From assembly GCF_000515215.1 (NCBI RefSeq), contig NZ_KI911557.1, positions 3,839,741 through 3,903,740 of the forward strand: DNA of 64,000 nt, read 5' to 3'. Origin of the DNA: Methylomonas sp. 11b. Its GTDB lineage: Bacteria; Pseudomonadota; Gammaproteobacteria; Methylococcales; Methylomonadaceae. Below the pieces are notes generated by a model, which was given only the letters and a program-made list of their open reading frames with translations, did no database searches and had not been told where the DNA came from. Positions 10,946 through 19,505 of the stretch are shown piece after piece (positions within the stretch are counted from its first letter, which is position 1; each line of letters opens with the position of its first letter). A program made the translations under genes and the position numbers.

Positions 10946-11869
10946 ATGGCACGCGAATTTTCTTCTTTAAAACAAATGGATACCCCTGTCAAAGTGCTGT
11001 TTACCGGCTATTTGACTACCGTGGCGGTCGGCTATCTGATGGCCTTGATCCAAATTCTGTTTACTCACGGTATGGCTGACGGCAAGTTTGGCCTGTCGAT
11101 AGACGATATTGTCTACAGTTATTACGGCAACCGCTCGGGAACGATGCTGGAAACTCAATTAAACGGGGCAATGAAAGAAAACGCCTCCGAGCAGGAGCGT
11201 TTCGCCATCATACAATGGGTGCGCGATGGTGCTGATCAGGATGACTTTGTTGATCGCGGAGTCGATAAAATCATCGAGAATCGTTGCGTGATGTGCCATA
11301 ACAAGGATGCATCCATCCCCAACTTAAGTGACTTCAAAGTATTGAAGGAATACACCAAGGAAGACGAAGGCGCTACGTTTAGTTCGCTGACGCGGGTTTC
11401 GCATATTCACTTGTTCGGCATCAGTTTTATCTTCATGTTTGTCGGCTTGATTTTCAGCTTTTCGGAAACCAGTACCATCAAGTACAAATGTATCGCGATC
11501 GGTATGCCGTATGTGTTTTTACTGGTGGATATATTGTCGTGGTGGTTGACGAAGCTGGATCCGATCTTCGCCTGGCTGGTGATCGTGGCGGGTGGTGGCA
11601 TGGCGGTGTCGTTTGCGTTTATGTGGACGGTGTCGGTCGCGGAAATGTGGTTGTTTGATAGGGTGTTTCTGGATGCCGAAGGTCAGCCCAGACCACAGTG
11701 GAGTACGATAGTCGAAGCTAAATTTAAGCAGATTGGCGGAGAAGCTGCGGCTAAAAAATTAGCTGAGTTACTGAAGCAAGCCGGTGTTTATGTCTGGTCG
11801 AAATTCCAGAGCCAAGGTCTGCCGTTTTTGAAAGATCTCTACGTAAAAATAGTTAAGAAAGACAAATAG
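10946..11869 (+). CDS. Membrane protein with a single haem c motif (CVMCH)
   Basis: I do not recognise a named family. The 307 aa product has an N-terminal transmembrane helix (about 15-40). A soluble segment of some 100 residues follows, containing one CxxCH haem c site (Cys114, Cys117, His118; CVMCHNKD). Three further hydrophobic helices lie at about 150-170, 180-200 and 205-235. The C-terminal tail is charged and lysine-rich. The haem segment should face the periplasm after cytochrome c maturation. A membrane electron-transfer or sensing role is plausible but inferred. It is monocistronic, following the cold-shock terminator. Confidence 0.7.
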   Translation: MAREFSSLKQMDTPVKVLFTGYLTTVAVGYLMALIQILFTHGMADGKFGLSIDDIVYSYYGNRSGTMLETQLNGAMKENASEQERFAIIQWVRDGADQDDFVDRGVDKIIENRCVMCHNKDASIPNLSDFKVLKEYTKEDEGATFSSLTRVSHIHLFGISFIFMFVGLIFSFSETSTIKYKCIAIGMPYVFLLVDILSWWLTKLDPIFAWLVIVAGGGMAVSFAFMWTVSVAEMWLFDRVFLDAEGQPRPQWSTIVEAKFKQIGGEAAAKKLAELLKQAGVYVWSKFQSQGLPFLKDLYVKIVKKDK

Positions 11870-11981
11870 TTAAGTAAGTGTGACTGGCTAGGCAAAACGG
11901 TGTTGAGAAGTTAAAGCTCTGCGCTTGGCAAGCCGATAACCGGAGCGGTATGATGCAAACTCGATTTGCAGGAGGTGTACC

Positions 11982-12236
11982 ATGATTAGCAATGTACTGA
12001 ATAGCGCAACCACTCTGATCAGCAATGCTCAGCAAAAAGCCAGTACCGCCGCGCAAACGATTGCGAATTTGCCGGTGCAAGCTCAGGAAGTCGGTGGTTC
12101 AAAAGATGTCGGTTCAGCTGACTTATTTAAGCCGGTGTTGAGCTTGAAAGAAGCAGAGTTGGAAACCTCAGCTGGTGCCAAAATGATCAAGACTCATGAA
12201 AAAATGCTCGGATCTCTTCTCGATGTTATGGCCTAA
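11982..12236 (+). CDS. Small hypothetical protein, 84 aa
   Basis: The Ser/Ala/Thr-rich 84 aa protein is predicted mostly helical, without membrane segment or signal. Its N-terminus resembles short putative motility-type proteins (YjfB-like) in composition only. A very good ribosome-binding site (GCAGGAGG) precedes the ATG, supporting real translation. It converges on the radical SAM gene with a 4 bp overlap of ends. Function unknown. Confidence 0.6.
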   Translation: MISNVLNSATTLISNAQQKASTAAQTIANLPVQAQEVGGSKDVGSADLFKPVLSLKEAELETSAGAKMIKTHEKMLGSLLDVMA

Positions 12237-13102
12237 TGGCTAACGCTGACATCATAGCCCAGCGCTTTGATGTCAGCGGCAAACGCATTCATCTCTTCAA
12301 TATCCATTCTTTCTAGCTCGTTTGCTTCCGCTTGGAACGATTGTCTGGCCACGCTGTAAAGCATAATTTCTTGCAGTTTAATCTTGCTAGCTCGTAATTC
12401 CTGCAAAAGCGCTAAATAGGCTAGTTTTTCACTGTCAGACCACGCTTGCCGATAACGCAGCATGCAGGTTTGTAGTTTGGTTGGGCAAAGGCTGGTGGCA
12501 ATCTTTAGGTGTTCTAATAATTTGTGCTGACTCTGACCGGTGTTGTTGATCAGTTTACGGCCCTGTTCGGTCGCACTGTCCAGCTTGAACCAGAGTTCGC
12601 CGTGATACCTGCCCAATTCCGCCAAGCCTGCTTGCACTGTTGATTGGTGTATTAAGCTGCCATTACTGATCAAGACGAATTTGCTGGCAGGAAATACGCC
12701 TGATTCTGTGGCAATCTCGCCGATCAGATGTACGGCTTTATCGAAATCCATCAGGCTGGTCGGCTCGCCGTTGCCGGAAATGGCGATATCCTTGATAACA
12801 CGCTGGTTGATTTCTACGTTAAATTGCTCGAAAAAATCACCGTGCTGCACGTATTCCAGAAAGAAACGCAGTTCCTGCTCCAGCAATGCAAAATCCATTT
12901 CCGGTGCGTTGCCGCGCTGTAACTCCGGTACTTGGCAATAAATGCAGCGCCAGTTGCAGGCACTATTTGGGTTGAAATTTACCCCAATCGACAAACCGCC
13001 CGCACGACGAGAGATGACCGGATACACATATTTCAGACCGGCAACGTTGCGGTTATGATTTGTGGTGGTGAGTATCGGCTTCACTTGAGATGCGCCGCGC
13101 AA
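12233..13102 (-). CDS. Radical SAM protein at the end of the fhc operon
   Basis: The product of up to 289 aa carries the radical SAM cluster motif CNWRCIYC (Cys49, Cys53, Cys56). A TIM-barrel-like body follows, with a GNGEPTSL segment that fits the glycine-rich SAM-binding (GGE-type) motif. The frame has no ATG near its start. Either the TTG at 13102 or the GTG at 13084 must initiate. It follows fhcC by under 50 bp on the same strand, so it is likely part of the C1 operon. I infer a role in cofactor or enzyme maturation for methanofuran/methanopterin metabolism, but the substrate is unknown. Other radical SAM families remain possible. Confidence 0.75.
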   Translation of the reverse strand: MRGASQVKPILTTTNHNRNVAGLKYVYPVISRRAGGLSIGVNFNPNSACNWRCIYCQVPELQRGNAPEMDFALLEQELRFFLEYVQHGDFFEQFNVEINQRVIKDIAISGNGEPTSLMDFDKAVHLIGEIATESGVFPASKFVLISNGSLIHQSTVQAGLAELGRYHGELWFKLDSATEQGRKLINNTGQSQHKLLEHLKIATSLCPTKLQTCMLRYRQAWSDSEKLAYLALLQELRASKIKLQEIMLYSVARQSFQAEANELERMDIEEMNAFAADIKALGYDVSVSH

Positions 13103-13129
13103 ACCGTAATCGGTTTGCGCGGCAATGGG

Positions 13130-13942
13130 TTAGATTCGGATCAGCACTTCGCCGCGTCCGGTTTCCGCCATGTCGCCGCCGTAACGCTGCACGCGGTTAA
13201 ACGCCGCACCACTGTCGGCAAACCGGGAGTTGAAGGATTTGAACGATGCGAACAGTATGGGCAGGAAGGCCAGGGTATGTGAGCCACAGTCGTTGAAAGT
13301 CGCTGATAATTGCGGCTGATTCCACAGCAACAAAGTGCCGCGCCGCATCGCATAGCCCAGATAGCGGCCGGTGTTACCCATCACGGCAATAGTGCCTGCT
13401 AGCATGCGCGAGCCGCAATAATCGCCGACATTGCCTTCGATCAGAATCTGGCCGCGCCGCATGTGGTCGCCGGCGCGCTGGCCGACATTGCCTTTCACCA
13501 GCACCGTGCCGCCTTTCATACCTTGTTTGTTGCCGGGTAGGGCGCCGCCCAGAAAATCTCCGGCATCGCCTTCGATTTGCAGAAAGCCGTTTTTCATTTC
13601 ACAAGCGGCGTACAAGCCCGCATCGCCACTAACGTTGATAGTGCCCGATTTCATTTGCATGCCCAGATAAGCACCGGCATCGCCTTGCACACTGATGCTG
13701 CCGCCGTCCAGTTCTTTACCGATAAAGTCCAACTTGCCGTCACTGTAGGCAATGATGATTTCCTGGGTGTTCATGCCGGTTATATAAAACAATTCATCAA
13801 CTCGCATCCGCCGCTTGCCGTTTTGAAGTTCGATAGCGGCAATCGCATCCACATCCAAACCTTGCAGTTTTTGACAGACCAGCGGAGACATGTCGATGCG
13901 CTGGTCGGTTGGCTGTTTCAGGGTAAAGGTTAGCGCGCTCAT
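13130..13942 (-). CDS. fhcC: Formyltransferase/hydrolase complex subunit FhcC
   Basis: The 270 aa subunit resembles subunit C of archaeal formylmethanofuran dehydrogenase and the GXGXG domain of glutamate synthase. Six or more glycine-rich turns of a right-handed beta-helix are visible (for example GDAGAYLG, GDAGLYAA, GNVGDYCG, GNTGRYLG). It is structural in the Fhc complex, which transfers the formyl group from tetrahydromethanopterin to a methanofuran analogue and hydrolyses it to formate. The frame is open upstream for 33 codons inside fhcD. The ATG at 13942 was chosen because it overlaps the fhcD TGA (ATGA) and gives the usual N-terminus. Confidence 0.93.
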   Translation of the reverse strand: MSALTFTLKQPTDQRIDMSPLVCQKLQGLDVDAIAAIELQNGKRRMRVDELFYITGMNTQEIIIAYSDGKLDFIGKELDGGSISVQGDAGAYLGMQMKSGTINVSGDAGLYAACEMKNGFLQIEGDAGDFLGGALPGNKQGMKGGTVLVKGNVGQRAGDHMRRGQILIEGNVGDYCGSRMLAGTIAVMGNTGRYLGYAMRRGTLLLWNQPQLSATFNDCGSHTLAFLPILFASFKSFNSRFADSGAAFNRVQRYGGDMAETGRGEVLIRI

Positions 13943-14835
13943 GCCATGATCTCCTGCAAATGAAAGTGGAACGGGCCCAACTTGCCGCCATAGTTGCCGG
14001 CGCTGATACGCTTGATGCCATTGGCGGCGCCCAAATCGCAAACCGCTTGAATACCAACGCGCATGGCTTTATCGATGTCTTCCTTGCTCAAGCCGTCAAT
14101 GACGATTTCCATCACCGATTCGATTTCCGGCGACAAATCGGTTTTGGTCACGCCTTTTAACGTGGGGCAAAAGGCATCGTTGGTAGATGCGCCTAACGAG
14201 GCGTATTTCGATCCGACTTTCGATCCGGAACGTACCACGCCGCCAGGGAAGGGCATAATCACATTGGGAATTTTGCGCATTTCTTCAATCGCCGCCTCGC
14301 AGGCCGCTAGGGCTTGCGGTTGCGATTCCGCCAGTACCAGAAAGTTGCCGCCGCCAACCGCGTCTACCATACCGGTCGTGGCTTCAGTCAAGAATTCACC
14401 ATCCATCACAGGCACTCGCCAATAACGCTTGCCGCCGATTTTCTTGGCGATTTGAAAGCCGTCGCCGAAGTAGCGCAGGTTCTTACCCAAGGGAATTGGC
14501 TTGCCGCCTTCGATGCCTGCAAATAGTGCTGAGGTCGGCGAGGTCAATACGCATTGGCCGGCACGGGTTTCCAATTGCTTGGCCAAACCTTTGCCGCCCA
14601 TCGCATAAATCATGATGGCGATGCCGGGCCGTCCGTCCGGCGTTTCGTTCGGGCTCAACACCCGTTCGATCCCAGCCTCGCAACCGCAAGCGATCACCGA
14701 TGTGGCAAAACCGGTCATCGCTTGCGCGGAAATCATCGCCCATTTTTCGTTCTGCGCGGTGATGATGGCCCGCGTTGCCTTCATCGGGAAGGCCTCTGCA
14801 AAGGTTTTGTCTATGGTTACGCCGTTAATAATCAT
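13939..14835 (-). CDS. fhcD: Formylmethanofuran:tetrahydromethanopterin formyltransferase FhcD
   Basis: The 298 aa cytoplasmic enzyme moves the formyl group from formyl-H4MPT to methanofuran (reverse of methanogens) during formaldehyde oxidation. The family signature is clear throughout, from MIINGVTIDKTFAEAFPMKA to the C-terminal GNYGGKLGPFHFHLQEI. Length equals that of archaeal Ftr. It overlaps both neighbours by 4 bp (ATGA), indicating translational coupling in the fhcB-A-D-C operon. Confidence 0.97.
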   Translation of the reverse strand: MIINGVTIDKTFAEAFPMKATRAIITAQNEKWAMISAQAMTGFATSVIACGCEAGIERVLSPNETPDGRPGIAIMIYAMGGKGLAKQLETRAGQCVLTSPTSALFAGIEGGKPIPLGKNLRYFGDGFQIAKKIGGKRYWRVPVMDGEFLTEATTGMVDAVGGGNFLVLAESQPQALAACEAAIEEMRKIPNVIMPFPGGVVRSGSKVGSKYASLGASTNDAFCPTLKGVTKTDLSPEIESVMEIVIDGLSKEDIDKAMRVGIQAVCDLGAANGIKRISAGNYGGKLGPFHFHLQEIMA

Positions 14836-16496
14836 GCTGCACCTCGCAATGGATGCGCCGTCAAGCTACCGCGTCCGTCTTCGCTAATTTCGTCGTCGCT
14901 GATTTTAAAGTTGCCGAGTTTCATGGTCAGGTATTTGTCGAAATAAGGTTTGAGGTCTTTTTCGATGGATAGATCGTAGTCCGGTTTGACGATGTGGGTG
15001 GTGCCCCAGGTGACTTTCACGACTTCGCCGTCTTTGACTACCAGTTCACCGTCTTTGAACACAAAGTCAGGTTTGGTGAACATGGTCTGACGGTCCGAGT
15101 TTTCGGTGTAAACGGTGATGTCTGCGAAGTTGCCGGCACTCAAGGCGCCGCGGTCTTTCAAACCGATGATGCGGGCCGCGCCGGCACGGGTCATGATGGC
15201 GATTTCATTCAATGTATATTCGCGTTCAATCGAGGCCAGCGTAGTCATCTTTTGCGCTTCCGGATGGATGGTGGCCAGCATGTCGTTACGGAAGCTGCGG
15301 TCCATCAGCAAGCGGATCAAATGCGGATAGCTGGTGAACGGCGCGCCGTTGGGGTGGTCGGTGGTCAGGAATATTCGCCAAGGATCTTCGACCAACAGGA
15401 ATATTTCTAAACCGATGGCCCACTGCAAGGCATTGACGAAGTTTTGATCTTTGTATTTAAACGGCACCACGCCGCAGCCGGCATCGCATTCGATGTCCAT
15501 GCATACCCATTTATTGGGGCTGGCGAAGCGATGGTTGGCATGTTGGCGCATGTTGTCGCCGGAGGCGGTGACGGTCTGGCCGAACAGGATTTGGCCGACG
15601 TCGGCGGTGATGTTCGGATTGCTATTGATTGCCTCGGCGATCTGCGCGGCACCGGAGGAGAATTTGAAATCGCCTTCTTTACCGTAGCTATGAAACTGAA
15701 TATGCGTCAAGTGCATCGGCAAGCCGTCGATGCCTTCGATAGTGTTTAGGGTTGTTTCCAGATTGCCGGGGACGCCCAGGTTGCAACCATGCACATGTAG
15801 CGGATGCGTGATGCCCAACTCTTGCACGGCTCTGGCTAGGGTTTGCAGGATTTGTCTTGGCGTCACAGCGTAATGGCTGTTTTGCTCGTCCAAATCCAGT
15901 TTGCGCTGGTTAAATTTAAACGCGCTGATGCCGCCGGCATTCACCACTTTAATGCCGATACCCTTGGCGGCGTTCAGTGTCCAAGCTACGTAATCATTGA
16001 TGGCTTTTTGATCTTTGTTGGCGGTCATCATGCGCAGCAAAAAGTCATCGCTGCCCAGCATCACGTAACCGCCCTTGTCGACTATCGGCGTGTCGCCCAT
16101 TTCCATGTGTGCTTGGCGGGCGTTGATCGGCAATACCGCCGGTTCGAAGCAGGCGGTATAGCCCATTTCCGCGTAACGATAGCCGGCGACATAGGTGCTG
16201 GGCATCGCGTGGCCGTTGCCGGAGCGAGTAATTGGTGTGCGGTGCACCGGGTCCTGGCGATGGTCTTCAGGCAGCAGGGTGCGGGCGATATTGCCTTTGC
16301 CGCCGCCGATATGCGTGTGCATGTCGATGGCGCCGGACATGACTACCTTGCCGCGCAGATCGTATTCTTGATCGACCGGTCTGTCGTCTTTTGGCGCATC
16401 GATAATGCGGCCATCCTGTACGTAAATGTCTTGCTGTTGCCCGTCGATGCCGCTGGCCGGATCGTAAACGGTTCCACCTGTAAGTTTTATCAGCAT
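14832..16496 (-). CDS. fhcA: Formyltransferase/hydrolase complex subunit FhcA
   Basis: The 554 aa amidohydrolase-superfamily subunit hydrolyses the formylated methanofuran analogue to formate. It shows the metal-binding HTH motif (MSGAIDMHTHIGGG, about residue 60), conserved HVHG and HLTHIQFHSYG segments, and the aspartate site TTDHPNGAPF. It matches subunit A of formylmethanofuran dehydrogenase in length. The ATG at 16496 lies 10 bp after the fhcB stop. It marks a tetrahydromethanopterin-dependent formaldehyde oxidation pathway, typical of methylotrophs. Confidence 0.97.
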   Translation of the reverse strand: MLIKLTGGTVYDPASGIDGQQQDIYVQDGRIIDAPKDDRPVDQEYDLRGKVVMSGAIDMHTHIGGGKGNIARTLLPEDHRQDPVHRTPITRSGNGHAMPSTYVAGYRYAEMGYTACFEPAVLPINARQAHMEMGDTPIVDKGGYVMLGSDDFLLRMMTANKDQKAINDYVAWTLNAAKGIGIKVVNAGGISAFKFNQRKLDLDEQNSHYAVTPRQILQTLARAVQELGITHPLHVHGCNLGVPGNLETTLNTIEGIDGLPMHLTHIQFHSYGKEGDFKFSSGAAQIAEAINSNPNITADVGQILFGQTVTASGDNMRQHANHRFASPNKWVCMDIECDAGCGVVPFKYKDQNFVNALQWAIGLEIFLLVEDPWRIFLTTDHPNGAPFTSYPHLIRLLMDRSFRNDMLATIHPEAQKMTTLASIEREYTLNEIAIMTRAGAARIIGLKDRGALSAGNFADITVYTENSDRQTMFTKPDFVFKDGELVVKDGEVVKVTWGTTHIVKPDYDLSIEKDLKPYFDKYLTMKLGNFKISDDEISEDGRGSLTAHPLRGAA

Positions 16497-16506
16497 GTGT
16501 TTGATC

Positions 16507-17766
16507 CTAAAGTGCTTGTTCGATAGCGGTCAGGACTTCGGCGGTGCTGGGTAGGCCGGAGTCGCGCAATTTTTTCAGGCGGATCGCCACCACGTTGTCC
16601 AGGCGATAAGCGTGTCCGGCATGGTCGATGCCGGGCGTGCCGACCGGAATGAACACATCCGGCTCATTCTCGAACTTCATGCCTGAGCGGCCGATGACGA
16701 TGGTCGGTAAGTCGGTTTTCGGCGGCAGTGCGCTGCTGTTAAAGGTCTGAACCCACACCAAGGCATCGGCCTCGCCGTTATTTAGCAGCGCTTGGGTGTC
16801 GTACAGATAAGGGTCGTACTCGGGATAGCCACGGGCAAAATTGACGCGCGCCGGGTAACCGGTAGTCCAGCCGCAGACTTGGTTAGCGGTTTGGTCGCCT
16901 TCCTTGCCGCCCAATGGGAAACCGGAGCAGCGTGTGCCTAACTGGTTAAGGTCTTTGACGATATTACATAGGGTTTGTACGGTCAGCTCTGCTTGATCAA
17001 ATGCCAATGCCGCTGCGCCCCACAGCACTACGCCGTAATGGGCGGCTTTCAGTTTGTCCGCGATGGATTGCAAATCGCTAATGGCAATGCCGGCGACGCT
17101 TTGTGCGTGTACTATGCGGCCTTTAACCAGGGCTGACAATGCGGCGGTCACATCCGGCAAGTCGGCGTCAGCACAAGTTAGTACGCTGGCTTTTTGGCCG
17201 GTAGGAGACGTTGAGGCGTTTCCAGACGGTGCTTTACCCAGATAAATAATTTCGCGGTTGGCAGTGCTGTCGAGGAACATCGATTCTTCGTTCCACAGAT
17301 ATTTCTCGAAAAAACGCGGGGCAAAGGCCTCCAGATCGGTGCCGACCACCAGCAATAAATCGCAACGGTTTTTCAGTTCGGCTAACGTGGTATTCATCCA
17401 GCCGGAGTCCTGCAAAGCCAGCAAATTGCGGCGGGCGTTACTAAAATTGAGGTTATCGACCACCGCGCCGCTCTTGTCGGCTAAAGCCAGCAGGGCGCGC
17501 ATGCCGTTAACGTCGGTCGCGCAGCCGCCAATCACAGGTTGATTAGTGTCTCGTAGTAATTCCGCAGCTTTGCTGGCCGCCGCTTCCAAGCTCGCTGCCT
17601 CCCCGGCAATGCGCGGCGAGGTGTCCGCTATGGCCTGTTCGAATGCCGGTGTATTGACTGAGCAACCGTTTGCGGTCACTTTCAAGGTTGTGCCGTTCAC
17701 CCGTATGCTCAGGTCGTCGGTACCAATGCCGCAAAAAGGGCTGGGTACCTCGGTAATTTCAGTCAT
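16507..17766 (-). CDS. fhcB: Formyltransferase/hydrolase complex subunit FhcB
   Basis: The 419 aa protein is related to the molybdopterin-binding subunit B of formylmethanofuran dehydrogenase. In bacterial Fhc this subunit is thought to have lost redox activity. Visible family segments include EVPSPFCGIGTDDL at the N-terminus, QLGTRCSGFPLGGKEGDQTANQVCGWTTG in pieces, and the closing PGIDHAGHAYRLDNV. The open frame runs 36 codons further upstream. The ATG at 17766 has a GAGGA ribosome-binding site and the expected N-terminus. It is second in the operon. Confidence 0.94.
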   Translation of the reverse strand: MTEITEVPSPFCGIGTDDLSIRVNGTTLKVTANGCSVNTPAFEQAIADTSPRIAGEAASLEAAASKAAELLRDTNQPVIGGCATDVNGMRALLALADKSGAVVDNLNFSNARRNLLALQDSGWMNTTLAELKNRCDLLLVVGTDLEAFAPRFFEKYLWNEESMFLDSTANREIIYLGKAPSGNASTSPTGQKASVLTCADADLPDVTAALSALVKGRIVHAQSVAGIAISDLQSIADKLKAAHYGVVLWGAAALAFDQAELTVQTLCNIVKDLNQLGTRCSGFPLGGKEGDQTANQVCGWTTGYPARVNFARGYPEYDPYLYDTQALLNNGEADALVWVQTFNSSALPPKTDLPTIVIGRSGMKFENEPDVFIPVGTPGIDHAGHAYRLDNVVAIRLKKLRDSGLPSTAEVLTAIEQAL

Positions 17767-17776
17767 AGAAAAGTCC

Positions 17777-18154
17777 TCAATCTTTTTTAATATATTTGAA
17801 TCGTGGATCGTCGGGTGTGCCTTCAAAGATGCCGGCGGAGGTTTCCGCTGCATCCCACAACAACACTTCTTCAATTTTTTTGGCCAGCAGAAAATCTTTA
17901 TCCGTGATGCCTTTTGCCGAATGCGTGACCAGTTTGACGATCACAAACGCATAGGAAACAGTTAAATCCGGGTGGTGCCAGGCTTTTTCGGCCAAGTGGC
18001 CGACTGTATTGACAACCATTAAAGTCGCTTTCCAGCCGCTGGTCTTTATTTTGCGGCGGATCCAGCCGTTTTCGTAATACCAGTGCGGCAGTTCCTGTGT
18101 TAAACGCTCGGCGATTTCGGTCTCGCTATAGACCTTGGCAGTATCGTGCGACAT
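17777..18154 (-). CDS. Pterin-4a-carbinolamine dehydratase-like protein
   Basis: The 125 aa product has the PCD fold signature: WYYENGWIRRKIKTSGW, then HLAEKAWHHPDLTVSYAFVIVKLVTHSAKGIT, with the characteristic HHPD active-site region. The classical enzyme dehydrates 4a-hydroxy-tetrahydropterins. Here it stands first in the fhc operon, 10 bp before fhcB. I therefore infer a role with tetrahydromethanopterin (synthesis, repair, or a small pterin-binding function) rather than aromatic amino-acid hydroxylation. A linked phenylalanine hydroxylase gene is absent. Confidence 0.85.
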   Translation of the reverse strand: MSHDTAKVYSETEIAERLTQELPHWYYENGWIRRKIKTSGWKATLMVVNTVGHLAEKAWHHPDLTVSYAFVIVKLVTHSAKGITDKDFLLAKKIEEVLLWDAAETSAGIFEGTPDDPRFKYIKKD

Positions 18155-18301
18155 CGTTTATCCCCCGGATTGAAATGACTCGGCATTCTATCGCACAGTT
18201 TAGTCGGTGTCTTTAAGGTGTACAGGTGTTTGGCTGGGTTTCGGTGCCAATTGTCGGTAACTGGAGGAGGCTTTTTTACAGGTTTGCTTAGGCTGGCTGA
18301 A

Positions 18302-18325
18302 GAATGCCTCGGTACCGAGGCATTC
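18302..18325. terminator. Perfect 24 bp palindrome downstream of sspB
   Basis: GAATGCCTCGGT is followed directly by its exact reverse complement, forming a strong self-complementary hairpin 18 bp beyond the sspB stop. A short CTTTC follows on the plus strand. It is probably a terminator or transcript-end stabiliser for sspAB. Confidence 0.6.
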
Positions 18326-18342
18326 CTTTCGGCATACGTTTG

Positions 18343-18726
18343 CTATTTAACCACTCTTAATTGTGGTTTTTGCGGAGGTTTGGGTTCTGTCGGTGTCGGT
18401 GGGGTTTCGTCCTCATTCTCTTCCGGGTCGAAAATCATACCCTTGCCGTTTTCCTTGGCATAGATGGCCAACACCGCTTTGCACGGCGCGATAATGCGCA
18501 TGGGTTTGCCGGAAAAACGGGCGTTGAATTGGATTTCTTCATTGCCCAGCACCAAACCTTGAATGGCTTCCGGGCGCATGTTCAGCACGATTCGGCCGTC
18601 TTCCACGAAGTCGCCTGGCAGCGTTACGCCGGGATAGTCGGCATTGACCAACAGATGGGGGGTCAGGCTGTTGTCGACGATCCATTCGTAGATGGCGCGA
18701 ATCAGATAGGGTTTAAGTGGGGTCAT
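18343..18726 (-). CDS. sspB: ClpXP specificity-enhancing factor SspB
   Basis: The 127 aa adaptor delivers ssrA-tagged proteins to ClpXP. The N-terminal substrate-binding domain (TPLKPYLIRAIYEWIVDNSLTPHL in part) is followed by an acidic/proline-rich flexible linker. It ends in the ClpX-docking tail LRVVK, the same type of XB motif as in E. coli SspB. It overlaps sspA by 4 bp (ATGA). The intact tail predicts docking on a ClpX N-domain. Confidence 0.95.
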   Translation of the reverse strand: MTPLKPYLIRAIYEWIVDNSLTPHLLVNADYPGVTLPGDFVEDGRIVLNMRPEAIQGLVLGNEEIQFNARFSGKPMRIIAPCKAVLAIYAKENGKGMIFDPEENEDETPPTPTEPKPPQKPQLRVVK

Positions 18727-19361
18727 TTGCTTGGGGCTTGCATCATGTCTTTTTCTTCGCGGCTCAGGCTTTCTTGAAAAGCCCGTCTCGAGAAAAGTCG
18801 GTTGGCGTAGGCAGTGATGCCTTTGCCTAGGCCGGCAATATCAATGCCGATGCTCGGTAGTCGCCACAAGAACGGCGCCATCGCACAATCGATCAGAGAG
18901 TACTCCTCGCTCATGAAATACGGTGTGGCTTCAAATACCGGCGCGGCAGCCATCAAACTTTCCCGGAGCTGTTTTTTAGCTTTGGCGGCCTTTTTGTCAC
19001 CGTTGACCAGTACGTCATCCAGCAGCGGATACCACTCCTGGTCGATGCGTTTGATCAGCATCCGGGCGTTGGCGCGGGAGACCGGGTCCATTTGATGCAA
19101 GGCGGGGTGAGGGAAGCGTTCATCCAAATATTCCATGATGATGCGGGCGTCGTACAGCACCAAGTCGCGTTCCACGAAAGTCGGGGCATTACCGTTGGGG
19201 TTCAGTTCCAGCAGGTCTTCGGGCGGGTCATTCGGGTCGAAAAACTCAACTTCCGCTGGCACGCCTTTTTCGTATACAACTAGCCTGGCGCAGTGGCTCA
19301 TTATGCAGGCTGGCGATGAAAAAAGAGTCATTGCGGATTTTCGGCTGGTGATGTTTGCCAC
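18723..19361 (-). CDS. sspA: Stringent starvation protein A
   Basis: The 212 aa glutathione S-transferase-like protein binds RNA polymerase in enteric bacteria and influences stationary-phase and acid-stress expression. The thioredoxin-like N-terminal domain (MTLFSSPACIMSHCARLVVYEKG) and the motif RIIMEYLDERFPHPAL are diagnostic. It forms the usual sspA-sspB pair. The common upstream rplM-rpsI/petABC neighbours are absent here. Confidence 0.94.
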   Translation of the reverse strand: MANITSRKSAMTLFSSPACIMSHCARLVVYEKGVPAEVEFFDPNDPPEDLLELNPNGNAPTFVERDLVLYDARIIMEYLDERFPHPALHQMDPVSRANARMLIKRIDQEWYPLLDDVLVNGDKKAAKAKKQLRESLMAAAPVFEATPYFMSEEYSLIDCAMAPFLWRLPSIGIDIAGLGKGITAYANRLFSRRAFQESLSREEKDMMQAPSK

Positions 19362-19505
19362 GAAGTGAACCTCTTTGAGTAACAGGATTTAAACCGGGGC
19401 AGATTGTAGCATGGATGATAGGGCTTTTGGGGGCGATGCCGGACGCATTCGCCCGTTGAAAATAACGGGCTGCACGGGGCTATTTTAAACGGCTTGTCGC
19501 ACTAT

